Shown one piece after another: positions 50,086-58,460 of a DNA stretch of 64,000 bases. The translations under genes were made by a program, and so were the position numbers. The stretch comes from DSWT01 sp035373625. GTDB lineage: Bacteria; Chloroflexota; Anaerolineae; B4-G1; SLSP01. The first letter of the stretch is position 1. Each line of letters starts with the position of its first letter. The DNA lies in assembly GCA_035373625.1 (NCBI GenBank), contig DAOSNS010000015.1, positions 1 through 64,000 of the forward strand, written 5' to 3'. The notes under the pieces are model-generated. The model saw only the letters and a program-made list of their open reading frames with translations, was not told where the DNA came from and did not search any database.

Positions 50086-52572
50086 GTGGAAGAGATAGGC
50101 CGCTCTTATCAAACCGACGTTGAAATAACCCCATCTCACCCTGTCGCGCCGGGCCATATCGGCGGGTTATTCTGCCTCTCCGTCGCCACGCTGACATTTG
50201 AAATCAACCTCACCCGCCTCTTCTCCGTCGCGCAGTTCTACCATTTCGCTTTTATGATCATCAGCCTGGCGATGTTGGGATTCGGCGCGAGTGGGACATG
50301 GCTGGCGCTTGCCCCACGCCCGGGGCGGCGACATCCCCGCCGCACGCTTGCCTGGCTTGCGCTCGGCTATGGCGTCGCCTGCCCGGCGGCCTATTTGCTC
50401 ATCAATTGGCTCCCCTTCGATTCATTCAGCATCGCCTGGGACCGCCGCCAGGCAGTGATCCTGATCGTGCAATACGTGGCGCTGGCGATCCCTTTCTTTT
50501 GCAGTGGCGCGGTGCTGGGGTTGTTGTTCGTCGGTCACCCGCAGGCGATAGGGCGTCTGTATGCGACAAATCTGACCGGTTCGGCGTTGGGATGTGTCCT
50601 CGCTCTCGTCCTCCCCGGCTGGGTGGGCGGTGAAGGCGTCGTATGGCTGAGCGGCCTCGCTGGAGGAATCGCGGCGTTGGGCTTTGCCCTTTCCCTACAA
50701 AAGGAAGCCGTGCGCGTTGACAATTCGCCCTGCGCCTGGGCTGCCGGTTTGCTCATCACCGGTTGTGTCGTGGTGCTTATGCTACGGCCTGCTGCACTGG
50801 AACTGCGCCTCTCGCCGTACAAGAGCCTCAGCTACGCGCTGCAATTCCCCGGCGCGCGCGTGATCTGGCAACGCTGGAACAGTTTCTCGCGCGTGGATGT
50901 CGTCGAGAGTGCGGGGATTCGCTCTTTGCCGGGCCTCAGCTACCGTTACATGGCGCCGCTGCCGCCACAGGACGGCCTGCTCGTGGATGGCGATGACCTC
51001 AACCCGATCCTGCGGCCATCCGCCCCCCATGCCGCCGACCTGGCCTTCACCGATTATTTGCCCACTGCCGTCGCCTATCAACTGCGGCCGGGTGCGCATG
51101 CGTTGGTGGTGGAACCCGGCGGCGGGCTGGAAATCTGGGTTGCGCGGGCGCAGGGCGCGGTATCCGTCACCGCCATCGCGGCCAACCCGCTCATCGTCGC
51201 GGCGGCCGGTGAGAGCTACCGTGCGCCCGGGGTCAACGCCGTCATCGAAGACGCGCGCAGCTTCATCCGCCGCACCACCGACCGCTACGACGTGCTCACC
51301 CTGGCGCTGACGACGCCCTATCGCCCGATCCGTTCCGGCGCGTACAGCCTGGCAGAGGATTACCATTACACCGTCGAAGCCTTCGGCGATGATCTGCATG
51401 CACTCGCGCCCGACGGTTTGCTCGTCGTCACCCGCTGGCTGCAAATGCCGCCGAGCGAGTCGCTGCGCGCGTTTGCTCTGGCAGTTACGGCGGTGGAGCA
51501 GAACGGCGGCGAACCAGCACAACAGATTGTCGCCTTTCGCGGTTACGCCGTGATGACGCTGTTGGTCAAAAATTCGCCGTTCACAGCGATGGAACTGGCG
51601 CACATCCGCCGTTTCACTGCCCAAAACGCCTTCGATATGGTCTACGCCCCCGACATTCAACCGGATGAGGTCAACCGCTACAATGTGCTGGCGGAGCCGC
51701 TGTATTTCCAGACCTTCACCGCCCTGTTGGCGGCCAAAGATCGCGCGGCCTGGTATGCAGCCTATCCCTTCGATGTGACGCCCCCCACCGATGCACACCC
51801 GTTCTTCGGGCACTTCTTCAAGTGGTCACAGGCACAACAGGTGCTGGCGGAACTGGGGAAAACCTGGCAACCCTTCGGTGGCGCGGGGTATTTCGTGCTG
51901 GCAGCGTTGTTGATATTGGCGCTCGCCGCCGCCGGGGTGATTATCCTCCTGCCGGTGGTCGTCGCCCGGCGGCGTATCGGCAAAGTGACGACGCCGGTGT
52001 ACTTTGGGCTGTTGGGATTGGGCTTCATGCTCGTGGAGATTCCGCTGATGCAGCGATTCATCCTCTTTCTGGGGCATCCGGCCTACGCGATGACGACCGT
52101 GCTCTTTGCAATGCTGTTCTTTTCCGGCATCGGCAGTATGCTGGCACAGCGCGTCCCACTGCACGTGGCGTTGGGCTTGCTGGTGGGGTTGATCGGCGTT
52201 TATGCGGTAGGACTGCCGACGCTTTTCGCCCGGACGTTGGCCTTGCCGTTGGGTGGGCGGATGGCCGTCGCGGTGCTGACGCTCGTGCCGGCCGGTCTGT
52301 TGATAGGGATGCCGTTCCCGCAGGGGCTACGCCGCCTCGCAGCAACGCCGCGCTCCATCCCCTGGGCGTGGGGCGTCAACGGAGCGCTGTCGGTGGTGGC
52401 TTCGGTGCTGGCGGCATTGCTGGCGCTCGCCAGCGGTTTCGACGTGGTGTTGCTGGGCGGAGCGCTGTGCTATGCCGGCGCGTGGCTCACGGCGGGTCAG
52501 GGATGCCGTGTGGGCGCGCTCGCGGTCCCCGCGCCGGTGAACGGGACAAAGATAACACCGCCCAAATTGTAA
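50086..52572 (+). CDS. Spermidine-synthase-like integral membrane protein
   Basis: About 829 residues; start GTG 50086 is uncertain (TTG 50080 also possible). Residues 25-250 have about six helices (IGGLFCLSVATLTFEINLTR is the typical opening of the membrane spermidine-synthase-like family). Residues 330-540 are a methyltransferase-like Rossmann core (HALVVEPGGGLEIWVARAQG, VIEDARSFIRRTTDRYDVLT, GAYSLAEDYHYTVEAF) in which the usual putrescine-binding Asp is replaced (LTLALTTPY). The C-terminal 200 residues form five or six more helices. Because the catalytic Asp is not evident, polyamine synthesis is doubtful. The 3' end overlaps pcm convergently by 76 bp. Confidence 0.75.
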   Translation: MEEIGRSYQTDVEITPSHPVAPGHIGGLFCLSVATLTFEINLTRLFSVAQFYHFAFMIISLAMLGFGASGTWLALAPRPGRRHPRRTLAWLALGYGVACPAAYLLINWLPFDSFSIAWDRRQAVILIVQYVALAIPFFCSGAVLGLLFVGHPQAIGRLYATNLTGSALGCVLALVLPGWVGGEGVVWLSGLAGGIAALGFALSLQKEAVRVDNSPCAWAAGLLITGCVVVLMLRPAALELRLSPYKSLSYALQFPGARVIWQRWNSFSRVDVVESAGIRSLPGLSYRYMAPLPPQDGLLVDGDDLNPILRPSAPHAADLAFTDYLPTAVAYQLRPGAHALVVEPGGGLEIWVARAQGAVSVTAIAANPLIVAAAGESYRAPGVNAVIEDARSFIRRTTDRYDVLTLALTTPYRPIRSGAYSLAEDYHYTVEAFGDDLHALAPDGLLVVTRWLQMPPSESLRAFALAVTAVEQNGGEPAQQIVAFRGYAVMTLLVKNSPFTAMELAHIRRFTAQNAFDMVYAPDIQPDEVNRYNVLAEPLYFQTFTALLAAKDRAAWYAAYPFDVTPPTDAHPFFGHFFKWSQAQQVLAELGKTWQPFGGAGYFVLAALLILALAAAGVIILLPVVVARRRIGKVTTPVYFGLLGLGFMLVEIPLMQRFILFLGHPAYAMTTVLFAMLFFSGIGSMLAQRVPLHVALGLLVGLIGVYAVGLPTLFARTLALPLGGRMAVAVLTLVPAGLLIGMPFPQGLRRLAATPRSIPWAWGVNGALSVVASVLAALLALASGFDVVLLGGALCYAGAWLTAGQGCRVGALAVPAPVNGTKITPPKL

Positions 52573-53324
52573 GCCTTCAGGTCGTCGCCTTCTTTCACGA
52601 ACTGCCACAGGCTCTGGTAGCCGCCCGGCGGACCGATGGGGATGACGAGCCGTCCGCCATCTTTGAGCTGCGCGACCAGCGGCGGCGGCAGGTGATCCGG
52701 CGCAGCGGTGACGATGATGGCATCGAAGGGCGCGTGTTCTTCCCAACCGTAGTAACCATCGCCCTGCTTGACCTGCACGTTGGTATAGCCCAAATCGCGC
52801 AGTCGGGCGGCCGCATGTTCGGCCAGTTCAGGGATGATTTCGACGCTGTAGACTTCGATGTCCCCCAGCTCGGCGAGCACCGCCGCCTGGTAGCCTGACC
52901 CTGTGCCGATTTCCAGCACCTTCTCCCCCGGTTGCAACGACAGCAGCTCCGTCATCCAGGCGACGATGTAGGGTTGGGAGATGGTCTGCCCATAGCCGAT
53001 GGGCAGGGGATGATCGGCATACGCCAGGGATATGTAATCCGCCGGCACAAAGCGATGGCGCGGCACGGTGCGCATAGCGCGTAGCACGGCGGGGTCGGTC
53101 ACATTGCGACTGACGATGGTTTCGGACACCATTTGCAGACGTTCTTGCGTCAGCGCCGCTTCGTCAAAGGTGGGCGTCACCGTAGGCGATGGCGACGGCA
53201 TGAAAGCCGGCGACGGCGCCAATACTGTCCGAGGTTGGGTTAGCCATGCATAGATGACGGCCACAAGCACAACGCCCCCGATGACACCTACAAACCCATA
53301 CCGCCCTATATGCAGGTGTTTCAT
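52497..53324 (-). CDS. pcm: Protein-L-isoaspartate O-methyltransferase, membrane-anchored
   Basis: 275 residues. SAM-dependent repair of isoaspartyl residues in aged proteins. The catalytic domain starts about 60: RNVTDPAVLRAMRTVPRHRF, IGYGQTISQPYIVAWMTELL, KVLEIGTGSGYQAAVLAELG (SAM motif I), IIVTAAPDHLPPPLVAQLKD and GRLVIPIG. Unusually, it has an N-terminal membrane segment (GFVGVIGGVVLVAVIYAWLT) and a Pro/Ser linker, so the enzyme would sit outside the cytoplasmic membrane or face the cytoplasm from an anchor. Its C-terminus overlaps the convergent gene. Confidence 0.9.
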   Translation of the reverse strand: MKHLHIGRYGFVGVIGGVVLVAVIYAWLTQPRTVLAPSPAFMPSPSPTVTPTFDEAALTQERLQMVSETIVSRNVTDPAVLRAMRTVPRHRFVPADYISLAYADHPLPIGYGQTISQPYIVAWMTELLSLQPGEKVLEIGTGSGYQAAVLAELGDIEVYSVEIIPELAEHAAARLRDLGYTNVQVKQGDGYYGWEEHAPFDAIIVTAAPDHLPPPLVAQLKDGGRLVIPIGPPGGYQSLWQFVKEGDDLKAYNLGGVIFVPFTGAGTASAPTRHP

Positions 53325-53333
53325 GGGAAGCCT

Positions 53334-53400
53334 CCCTATCGTTGAAACGTTGGCACGTTATCGCATTGGCATGTTATCGCGCTGGAACGTTATTCCTAAT
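53334..53400. repeat. AACGTTGGCACGTTATCGCA-type tandem repeat
   Basis: Units like GTTGAAACGTTGGCACGTTA repeat between pcm and proA. Relatives at 21330-21370, 49605-49635 and 60258-60280. Confidence 0.6.
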
Positions 53401-53402
53401 TC

Positions 53403-54680
53403 CTACTCCCTCACATGCATATCCCCATACACAATCCACTTGTACGTTGTCAAAGCCTCCAATCCCATCGGGCCGCGCGCGTGGAGCTTCTGGGTGCTGA
53501 CGGCAACTTCGGCACCCAGGCCAAACTGCCCCCCATCATTAAAGCGCGTGCTGGCATTGACGAACACTGCCGCCGAGTTGATGGCATTGACGAAGCGTGT
53601 AGCGTTGTGCCAGTCGTTGGTGAGAATGCCGTCGGAGTGTTCGGTGCTGTGCGCCTGAATATGCGCGATAGCTTCGTCAAGCGAGTCCACGATCTTCACG
53701 CCGAGGATCAGCGCCAGCCATTCCTGATCGAAGTCCTCCGGCCCGGCGGGGACGACCTTTGCGCCGCCGGCGTTGTCGCGCAAGATTGCCAGCGCGTCCG
53801 GCGTGGCCCGCAATTCGACGCCACTGCGTGCCAGCCGCCCGGCCAGTGCCGGGAGAAACGTCGCGGCGACGGCGCGGTGGACGAGAAGCGTGTCCAGGGC
53901 ATTGCAGACACTTGGACGCTGCACTTTCGCGTTCTCGATCACGTCCAGGGCGCGCGTCAGGTCGGCGCTGGCATCCACAAACAGATGGCAAATGCCGATC
54001 CCGCCGGTGATCACGGGGATCGTGCTCTGTTCGCGGCACAGACGGTGCAGGCTTGCGCCGCCGCGCGGGATGATCATATCCACGTATTCATCCAGGCGCA
54101 GCAGTTCGGTCACGAGAGCACGATCGGGGTTGGCAATGAGCTGCACGGCAGCGGATGGCAGACCCACTTTCTGTAACGCGGCCTGGATCACCGCGACGAG
54201 CGCCAGATTGCTGCGCAGGGTCTCACTGCCGCCGCGCAGGATGACGGCATTGCCGGTTTTGAGGGACAGGGTGGCGATGTCAATGGTGACGTTGGGGCGC
54301 GCTTCGTAGATCACACCGAGCACGCCGATGGGGATGCGGCGACGGCTCAACCGGATACCGTTGGGCAGCACACGGCCTTCAATCTCCATACCGACGGGAT
54401 CGGGCAGTGCCGCGACTTTACGTGTATCGGCAGCCAATGCCGCGATGCGCTTCTCGTTCAACAGCAGGCGATCCAGCAGAGCGTCGCCTACGCCCTTCGT
54501 GCGCGCCTCGGCAATGTCGAGGATATTCTGCTCCAGCACGGTTGCGGCCTGCGCCTCCAGCTCGGCGGCAATCGCCAGCAGCGACGTGTCCTTCTGCGCC
54601 GTCGTCAACAGTGCCAGTTCGCGGCTTGCGGCCTTTGCAGCGCGGCCCATGGCGGTCAAGTCTACGTATATTTCGTTCAT
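53403..54680 (-). CDS. proA: Glutamate-5-semialdehyde dehydrogenase
   Basis: 425 residues from ATG 54680, 5 nt after AGGGAG; the longer frame starting at 54701 is repeat-derived. Reduces gamma-glutamyl phosphate with NADPH in proline synthesis. IPIGVLGVIYEARPNVTIDI, GNAVILRGGSETLRSN, VDMIIPRGGASLHRLCREQS, NAKVQRPSVCNALDTLLVHR with the catalytic Cys, and NASTRFNDGGQFGLGAEVAV are all present. It lies downstream of proB but is separated from it by a 680-bp repeat array, an unusual break in a proBA pair. Confidence 0.95.
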   Translation of the reverse strand: MNEIYVDLTAMGRAAKAASRELALLTTAQKDTSLLAIAAELEAQAATVLEQNILDIAEARTKGVGDALLDRLLLNEKRIAALAADTRKVAALPDPVGMEIEGRVLPNGIRLSRRRIPIGVLGVIYEARPNVTIDIATLSLKTGNAVILRGGSETLRSNLALVAVIQAALQKVGLPSAAVQLIANPDRALVTELLRLDEYVDMIIPRGGASLHRLCREQSTIPVITGGIGICHLFVDASADLTRALDVIENAKVQRPSVCNALDTLLVHRAVAATFLPALAGRLARSGVELRATPDALAILRDNAGGAKVVPAGPEDFDQEWLALILGVKIVDSLDEAIAHIQAHSTEHSDGILTNDWHNATRFVNAINSAAVFVNASTRFNDGGQFGLGAEVAVSTQKLHARGPMGLEALTTYKWIVYGDMHVRE

Positions 54681-54710
54681 TAGCTCCCTCATTTCAGTCA
54701 TGTAGTCGGA

Positions 54711-55358
54711 TAGTCATGTAGTCGGATAGTCGTGTAGTCGGATAGTTGCGTAGTCAGATAGTCACGTAGTCGGGTAGTCGTGTAGTTGGATAGTCACGTA
54801 GTTGGATAGTCATGTAGTCGGATAGTCACATAGTTGGATAGTCACATAGTCAGATAGTCGTGTAGTCGGATAGTCACGTAGTCGGATAGTCACGTAGTCG
54901 GATAGTCATGTAGTCGGATAGTCACGTAGTTGGATAGTCATGTAGTCGGATAGTCACGTAGTCGGATAGTCGTGTAGTCGGATAGTCACGTAGTCGGATA
55001 GTTGCGTAGTCGGATAGTCACATAGTCAGATAGTCGTGTAGTCGGATAGTCACGTAGTTGGATAGTCACGTAGTCGGATAGTCACGTAGTCAGGTAGTCG
55101 TGTAGTTGGATAGTCGTGTAGTCGGATAGTCACGTAGTCGGATAGTCACGTAGTTGGATAGTTGCGTAGTCAGATAGTCCTGCGACTAACGACTACCTGA
55201 CTAACGACCATACGACTAACGACTAACGACTACCTGACTAACGACCATACGACTAACGACTACCTGACTAACGACTACCTGACTAACGACCATACGACTA
55301 ATGACTAACGACTAACGACTACCTGACTAACGACTAACGACTATACGACTACCTGACT
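54711..55358. repeat. 16-bp tandem array with strand switch between proB and proA
   Basis: From 54711 to about 55175 the unit GTAGTCGGATAGTCAC (variants with T/C, A/G changes) repeats about 29 times. At 55176-55358 the words change to GACTAACGACTACCTGACTA, the complement of the first type (GTAGTCAGATAGTC). The array is thus one very large imperfect inverted repeat. No spacers, no genes. Confidence 0.9.
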
Positions 55359-55363
55359 AACGC

Positions 55364-56482
55364 TTACAAGACGATCATGTCATTCCGATGTACGACGACC
55401 GCGCCATAGGTGTAGCCCAGACGCTCGGCGATGCTCTCGGAATGGCAACCCTTGATTTGCTTCAGGTCTTCGCTGGTGTAGCGGACGATGCCGCGCGCGA
55501 TTTCGCCATTATGCTCGTTGTAAATGGCGACGGTGTCGCCACGGTCAAAGCTGCCGTGGACGGCAGTGATGCCCGCCGGCAACAGGCTGCTGCCGCGCCG
55601 ACTAAGCGCGTCCGCCGCCCCCTTATCCACAACCAGGCGACCGGTGTGCGTGACGCCGGCCAGAATCCAGCGTTTGCGGTTCTCCGGCGGCGTATCCAGC
55701 GCCGGGAAGCGCGTCCCCAGAGCCTCTCCCCCGACGATGCGCGTGATGACGTTCGGCTCCGTCCCCGCTGCAATCACCGTATCCGCGCCGGCGCGCCGTG
55801 CAACGGCGGCGGCTTGCAACTTCGTGGTCATGCCCCCCACCCCCAATCCGCTGCGGCTGCCGCCCGCCAGCGCGAGCAGATTTTCGTCAATCACGTTGAC
55901 CTCGTGGATGAGCTGGGCGTCGGGATGCTCACGTGGGTCAGCGGTGAATAGCCCCGGCAGGTCCGTGAGCATGATCAGCAAGTCGGCGTTTGCCAACACC
56001 GCCACAAGCGCCGAGAGATTATCGTTGTCACCGATCTTGATCTCATCGGTAGCGACGGCATCATTTTCGTTGATGACCGGGATGATGCGATGTTCAAGGA
56101 GGGTGTTGAGTGTGTCCTGCGCATTGAGAAAGCGGTGGCGACTCTCCACATCACCGTAGGTCAGCAGAATTTGCCCGATGTGGATGCCGTAGATCTCGAA
56201 AAATCGCTCCCAGGTGAGCATCAGACGGCTCTGCCCGACGGCAGCGAGCATCTGCTTGTTGGCGACCGTGGCGGGCAGGTCGGGGAAACCGAGTCTTGCC
56301 CGGCCCACGGCCACCGCGCCCGACGTGCAAATGATGACATCGTGGCCACGATGGTGCAGCTCGGCGCATTGCCGCACCAACTCGACCATGTGCGGAAGGC
56401 TCAACTGGCGCGTCCCGCCGGTCAAAACACTCGTACCGACTTTAATAACAATTCGTTTGCGGGATGGGACATCTGATTTCAT
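55364..56482 (-). CDS. proB: Glutamate 5-kinase
   Basis: 372 residues. First step of proline synthesis. Amino-acid kinase domain: RIVIKVGTSVLTGGTRQLSL (phosphate Lys), IICTSGAVAVGRARLG, VINENDAVATDEIKIGDNDN, LIMLTDLPGLFTADPREH and GVGGMTTKLQAAAVARRAGA. The C-terminal PUA domain (from about 280) is GRLVVDKGAADALSRRGSSL. Feedback inhibition by proline is expected from the family. It overlaps citrate synthase by ATGA. Confidence 0.95.
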   Translation of the reverse strand: MKSDVPSRKRIVIKVGTSVLTGGTRQLSLPHMVELVRQCAELHHRGHDVIICTSGAVAVGRARLGFPDLPATVANKQMLAAVGQSRLMLTWERFFEIYGIHIGQILLTYGDVESRHRFLNAQDTLNTLLEHRIIPVINENDAVATDEIKIGDNDNLSALVAVLANADLLIMLTDLPGLFTADPREHPDAQLIHEVNVIDENLLALAGGSRSGLGVGGMTTKLQAAAVARRAGADTVIAAGTEPNVITRIVGGEALGTRFPALDTPPENRKRWILAGVTHTGRLVVDKGAADALSRRGSSLLPAGITAVHGSFDRGDTVAIYNEHNGEIARGIVRYTSEDLKQIKGCHSESIAERLGYTYGAVVVHRNDMIVL

Positions 56483-57690
56483 GCGCGCTGGTCAATCGGG
56501 ATGTAGGGACGATCAACAGGGCCGACGTACAGGGCATTAGGACGGATCAGGCGATTGTTGGCGTATTGCTCCATAATGTGCGCCGTCCAACCGGCGATCC
56601 GGCACATAGCAAAGAACGGCGTCAGCAAGTCCACGGGGATGCCGAGCATGTGCAGCAGTGGCGCCATATAGAAATCTACGTTGGGGAACAGCCGTTTGCG
56701 CTCCCAAACCGCCTCGGCGACGGCGTTCGCCAGCTCGTACAAGTGGAAATCCCCCGCTTGCGCGCACAACTGATAGAGCATGTCCTTGATGTACGGCACG
56801 CGCGAGTCGCCGGCCTTGCGGTAAATGCGGTGGCCGAAACCGAGGATGCGCTGTTTTGCGGCCAGGGCTTTGTCAATGTACGGCTCGACGTTGTCCAGCG
56901 TTCCGATCTCGAACAGCATTTCCAGCGCGCCCTGGTTCGCCCCGCCGTGCAATGGGCCTTTGAGCGTACCCATCGCCGACGTGATCGCCGCACCCATATC
57001 CGACAGTGCGGAAGCCGTCACCCGCGCTGCGAACGTCGAGGCGTTGAAGCTGTGTTCGGCCATCAACAGCATCGTCAGGTCCATCGCGTGGGCTTCCAGG
57101 GGCGTGGGACGTTTCCCATGCATCATATACAGGAAGTTCTCCGCATGCCCCAGCTTGGGGTCCGGGTGAACCCACATTTTCCCCTGCGATTCACGACAAT
57201 AGTAAGCGACCAAAGTGGGCAGTTTGGCCGTCAGATAGATGGCCTTCATCAAGCGCGATTCGGGGCGGGTGTTATCCTCGCCGGGATTGTCGGAGGCCAG
57301 GGCCGAGACCGCTGTGCGCAGCGCGTCCATCGGCTTCATATAATGGGAAAGGAAGCGCAGGATTTCATAAATGCCTGCATCCACCTCGCGTTCCGCAGCC
57401 AGCGCGGCCTTGAACGCCTCCAATTGGCTGTGGGTGGGCAGTTCGTTCGTCCACAGCAAATAGACGACTTCCTCAAAAGTGGAATGGGCGGCCAGCTCGC
57501 GGATGTCAATGCCGCGATATTGGAGCGCGCCGATGTCGCCGTTGACATCCGAGATGGCGCTGCGTGCCACGAGGACCCCCTCAAGTCCTTCGTGGACCTG
57601 CTGGTCCACCGGATACTCGCCCAAAAACATGGGCAAGCGATTATCCATCACCAGCAAGCTCTCAACTTTGAAACCCGTTCTTGTCTCCAT
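56479..57690 (-). CDS. gltA: Citrate synthase
   Basis: 403 residues. Condenses oxaloacetate and acetyl-CoA. Catalytic residues are visible: LMAEHSFNASTFAARV (His), MGTLKGPLHGGANQGALEML, ILGFGHRIYRKAGDSRVPYI (His) and FPNVDFYMAPLLHMLGIPVD (Asp). Length and N-terminus (GLEGVLVARSAISDVNGDIG; LQYRGIDIRELA) fit the short type II/2-methylcitrate-like class found in Gram-positives. AGGAGGAGCG precedes the ATG. It is first in an operon with proB and proA, coupling 2-oxoglutarate/glutamate carbon supply to proline synthesis, and lies behind an attenuator-like leader. Confidence 0.93.
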   Translation of the reverse strand: METRTGFKVESLLVMDNRLPMFLGEYPVDQQVHEGLEGVLVARSAISDVNGDIGALQYRGIDIRELAAHSTFEEVVYLLWTNELPTHSQLEAFKAALAAEREVDAGIYEILRFLSHYMKPMDALRTAVSALASDNPGEDNTRPESRLMKAIYLTAKLPTLVAYYCRESQGKMWVHPDPKLGHAENFLYMMHGKRPTPLEAHAMDLTMLLMAEHSFNASTFAARVTASALSDMGAAITSAMGTLKGPLHGGANQGALEMLFEIGTLDNVEPYIDKALAAKQRILGFGHRIYRKAGDSRVPYIKDMLYQLCAQAGDFHLYELANAVAEAVWERKRLFPNVDFYMAPLLHMLGIPVDLLTPFFAMCRIAGWTAHIMEQYANNRLIRPNALYVGPVDRPYIPIDQRA

Positions 57691-57752
57691 CGCTCCTCCT
57701 TGTGTAGAATTTGAAAATCAGCCAATCGGCAAACCAATGAATCTGCTGATAT

Positions 57753-57789
57753 AAAAAATCAGCCTACCGAGAACCGGTAGGCTGATTTT
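57753..57789 (-). terminator. Intrinsic terminator in the citrate synthase-proBA leader
   Basis: On the minus strand AAAATCAGCCTACCG, GTTCT loop, CGGTAGGCTGATTTT, then TT. A 15-bp perfect stem 63 nt before the citrate synthase ATG. A further copy of GGCTGATTTTC at 57713-57722 could compete for the left arm. Confidence 0.8.
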
Positions 57790-57864
57790 GTGGGCTTTGA
57801 TTGATTCCAGATAGCGCTAACCGGCCCTCCATACGGTGCAGGGCTTAGGCTGCTGGCGAGCCGG
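57771..57864 (-). promoter_or_regulatory. Attenuator-like alternative pairings before citrate synthase-proBA
   Basis: On the transcript, region 1 (57864-57858, CCGGCTC, within Pro-Ala-Arg codons of the leader ORF) pairs with region 2 (57827-57821, GGGCCGG). Region 2 with the leader stop codon (CCGGTTAG) can instead pair with the terminator left arm and loop (CTACCGGTT). Stalling of a ribosome on Pro/Gln codons would favour the second pairing and read-through. Pairings read by eye; mechanism inferred. Confidence 0.5.
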
Positions 57865-57891
57865 AATCACGATGATGCTATGTGTTACCAT
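57817..57891 (-). CDS. Candidate Pro/Gln-rich leader peptide (24 aa)
   Basis: Begins MVTHSIIVIP and contains IPARQQPKP (three Pro, two Gln, one Arg in nine codons) before ending CTVWRAG. Placed between a promoter and a terminator upstream of an operon containing proB and proA, so proline codons fit a sensor role. Its ATG overlaps the stop of an upstream 11-residue ORF (ATGGTAA). No clear ribosome site of its own. Confidence is limited because a 24-codon ORF can arise by chance. Confidence 0.5.
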   Translation of the reverse strand: MVTHSIIVIPARQQPKPCTVWRAG

Positions 57892-57920
57892 ACTGTGACC
57901 ACTCTGGACAATCGAATCAT
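57885..57920 (-). CDS. Micro-ORF 1 of the citrate synthase-proBA leader (11 aa)
   Basis: Encodes MIRLSRVVTVW. Its ATG lies about 4 nt after the predicted transcription start and its stop overlaps the start of the next leader ORF, the same layout as in the aromatic leader. Confidence 0.4.
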   Translation of the reverse strand: MIRLSRVVTVW

Positions 57921-57930
57921 CTACTAATCT

Positions 57931-57958
57931 ATATTAGCCGAAATGCTAAACTTGTCAA
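57931..57958 (-). promoter_or_regulatory. Promoter of the citrate synthase-proB-proA operon
   Basis: On the minus strand perfect TTGACA, 16 bp spacer, TAATAT. Predicted start near 57924, giving a leader of about 235 nt. Confidence 0.6.
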
Positions 57959-58460
57959 GGTGAAACCAGGGCCTTATCATTCTTGCTCTTGAGAAACGCG
58001 GAGCTGACGATCCAACGCGGATCTGACGATCCGCTCGAAGCGGTTGAGAGACGCGGAGCTGGAAACGCNNNNNNNNNNNNNNNNNNNNNNNNNNNNNNNN
58101 NNNNNNNNNNNNNNNNNNNNNNNNNNNNNNNNNNNNNNNNNNNNNNNNNNNNNNNNNNNNNNNNNNNNGCGGATCTGACGATCCGCTCGAAGCGGTTGAG
58201 AGACGCGGAGCTGGAAACGCGGATCTGACGATCCGCTCGAAGCAGTTGAGAAACGCGGATCTGACGATCCGCTCGAAGCGGTTGAGAGACGCGGAGCTGG
58301 AAACGCGGAGCTGGCGATCCGCTTGAAGCTCAAGAAACGCGGATCTGACGATCCGCTCGAAGCAGTTGAGAAACGCGGATCTGGAAACGCGGAGCTGACG
58401 ATCTGCTTGAAGCCAGATGAAGTCATCGTAACGAGAATGGTAAAGCCCTGAGGTGTTCAC
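57958..58460 (+). mobile_element. MITE-like element with palindrome array (contains the assembly gap)
   Basis: Element 57967-58450. Left end CAGGGCCTTATCATTCTTG, right end ACGAGAATGGTAAAGCCCTG. Flanks AGGTGAAAC and AGGTGTTCAC look like a decayed target duplication. The interior repeats CGGATCTGACGATCCG and GAAGCRGTTGAGARACGCGG many times. The right flank contains the stop codon of the neighbouring gene. Confidence 0.75.
58069..58168. other. Assembly gap (100 N)
   Basis: One hundred N inside the repeat array of the element at 57967. The exact round number suggests a scaffold gap of unknown true size caused by the repeats. Confidence 0.95.

Noticed and set aside
54711..55358. Regular 16-bp repeats resembling a CRISPR array
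   Set aside because: Units are contiguous with no unique spacers, they vary in sequence, the strand switches midway, and no cas genes are present.
57755..57789. Reading the hairpin as the terminator of the DnaA-N-like gene upstream on the same strand
   Set aside because: It lies about 670 bp beyond that stop, past a mobile element and a good promoter, and only 63 nt before citrate synthase, so a leader role fits better, though not exclusively.
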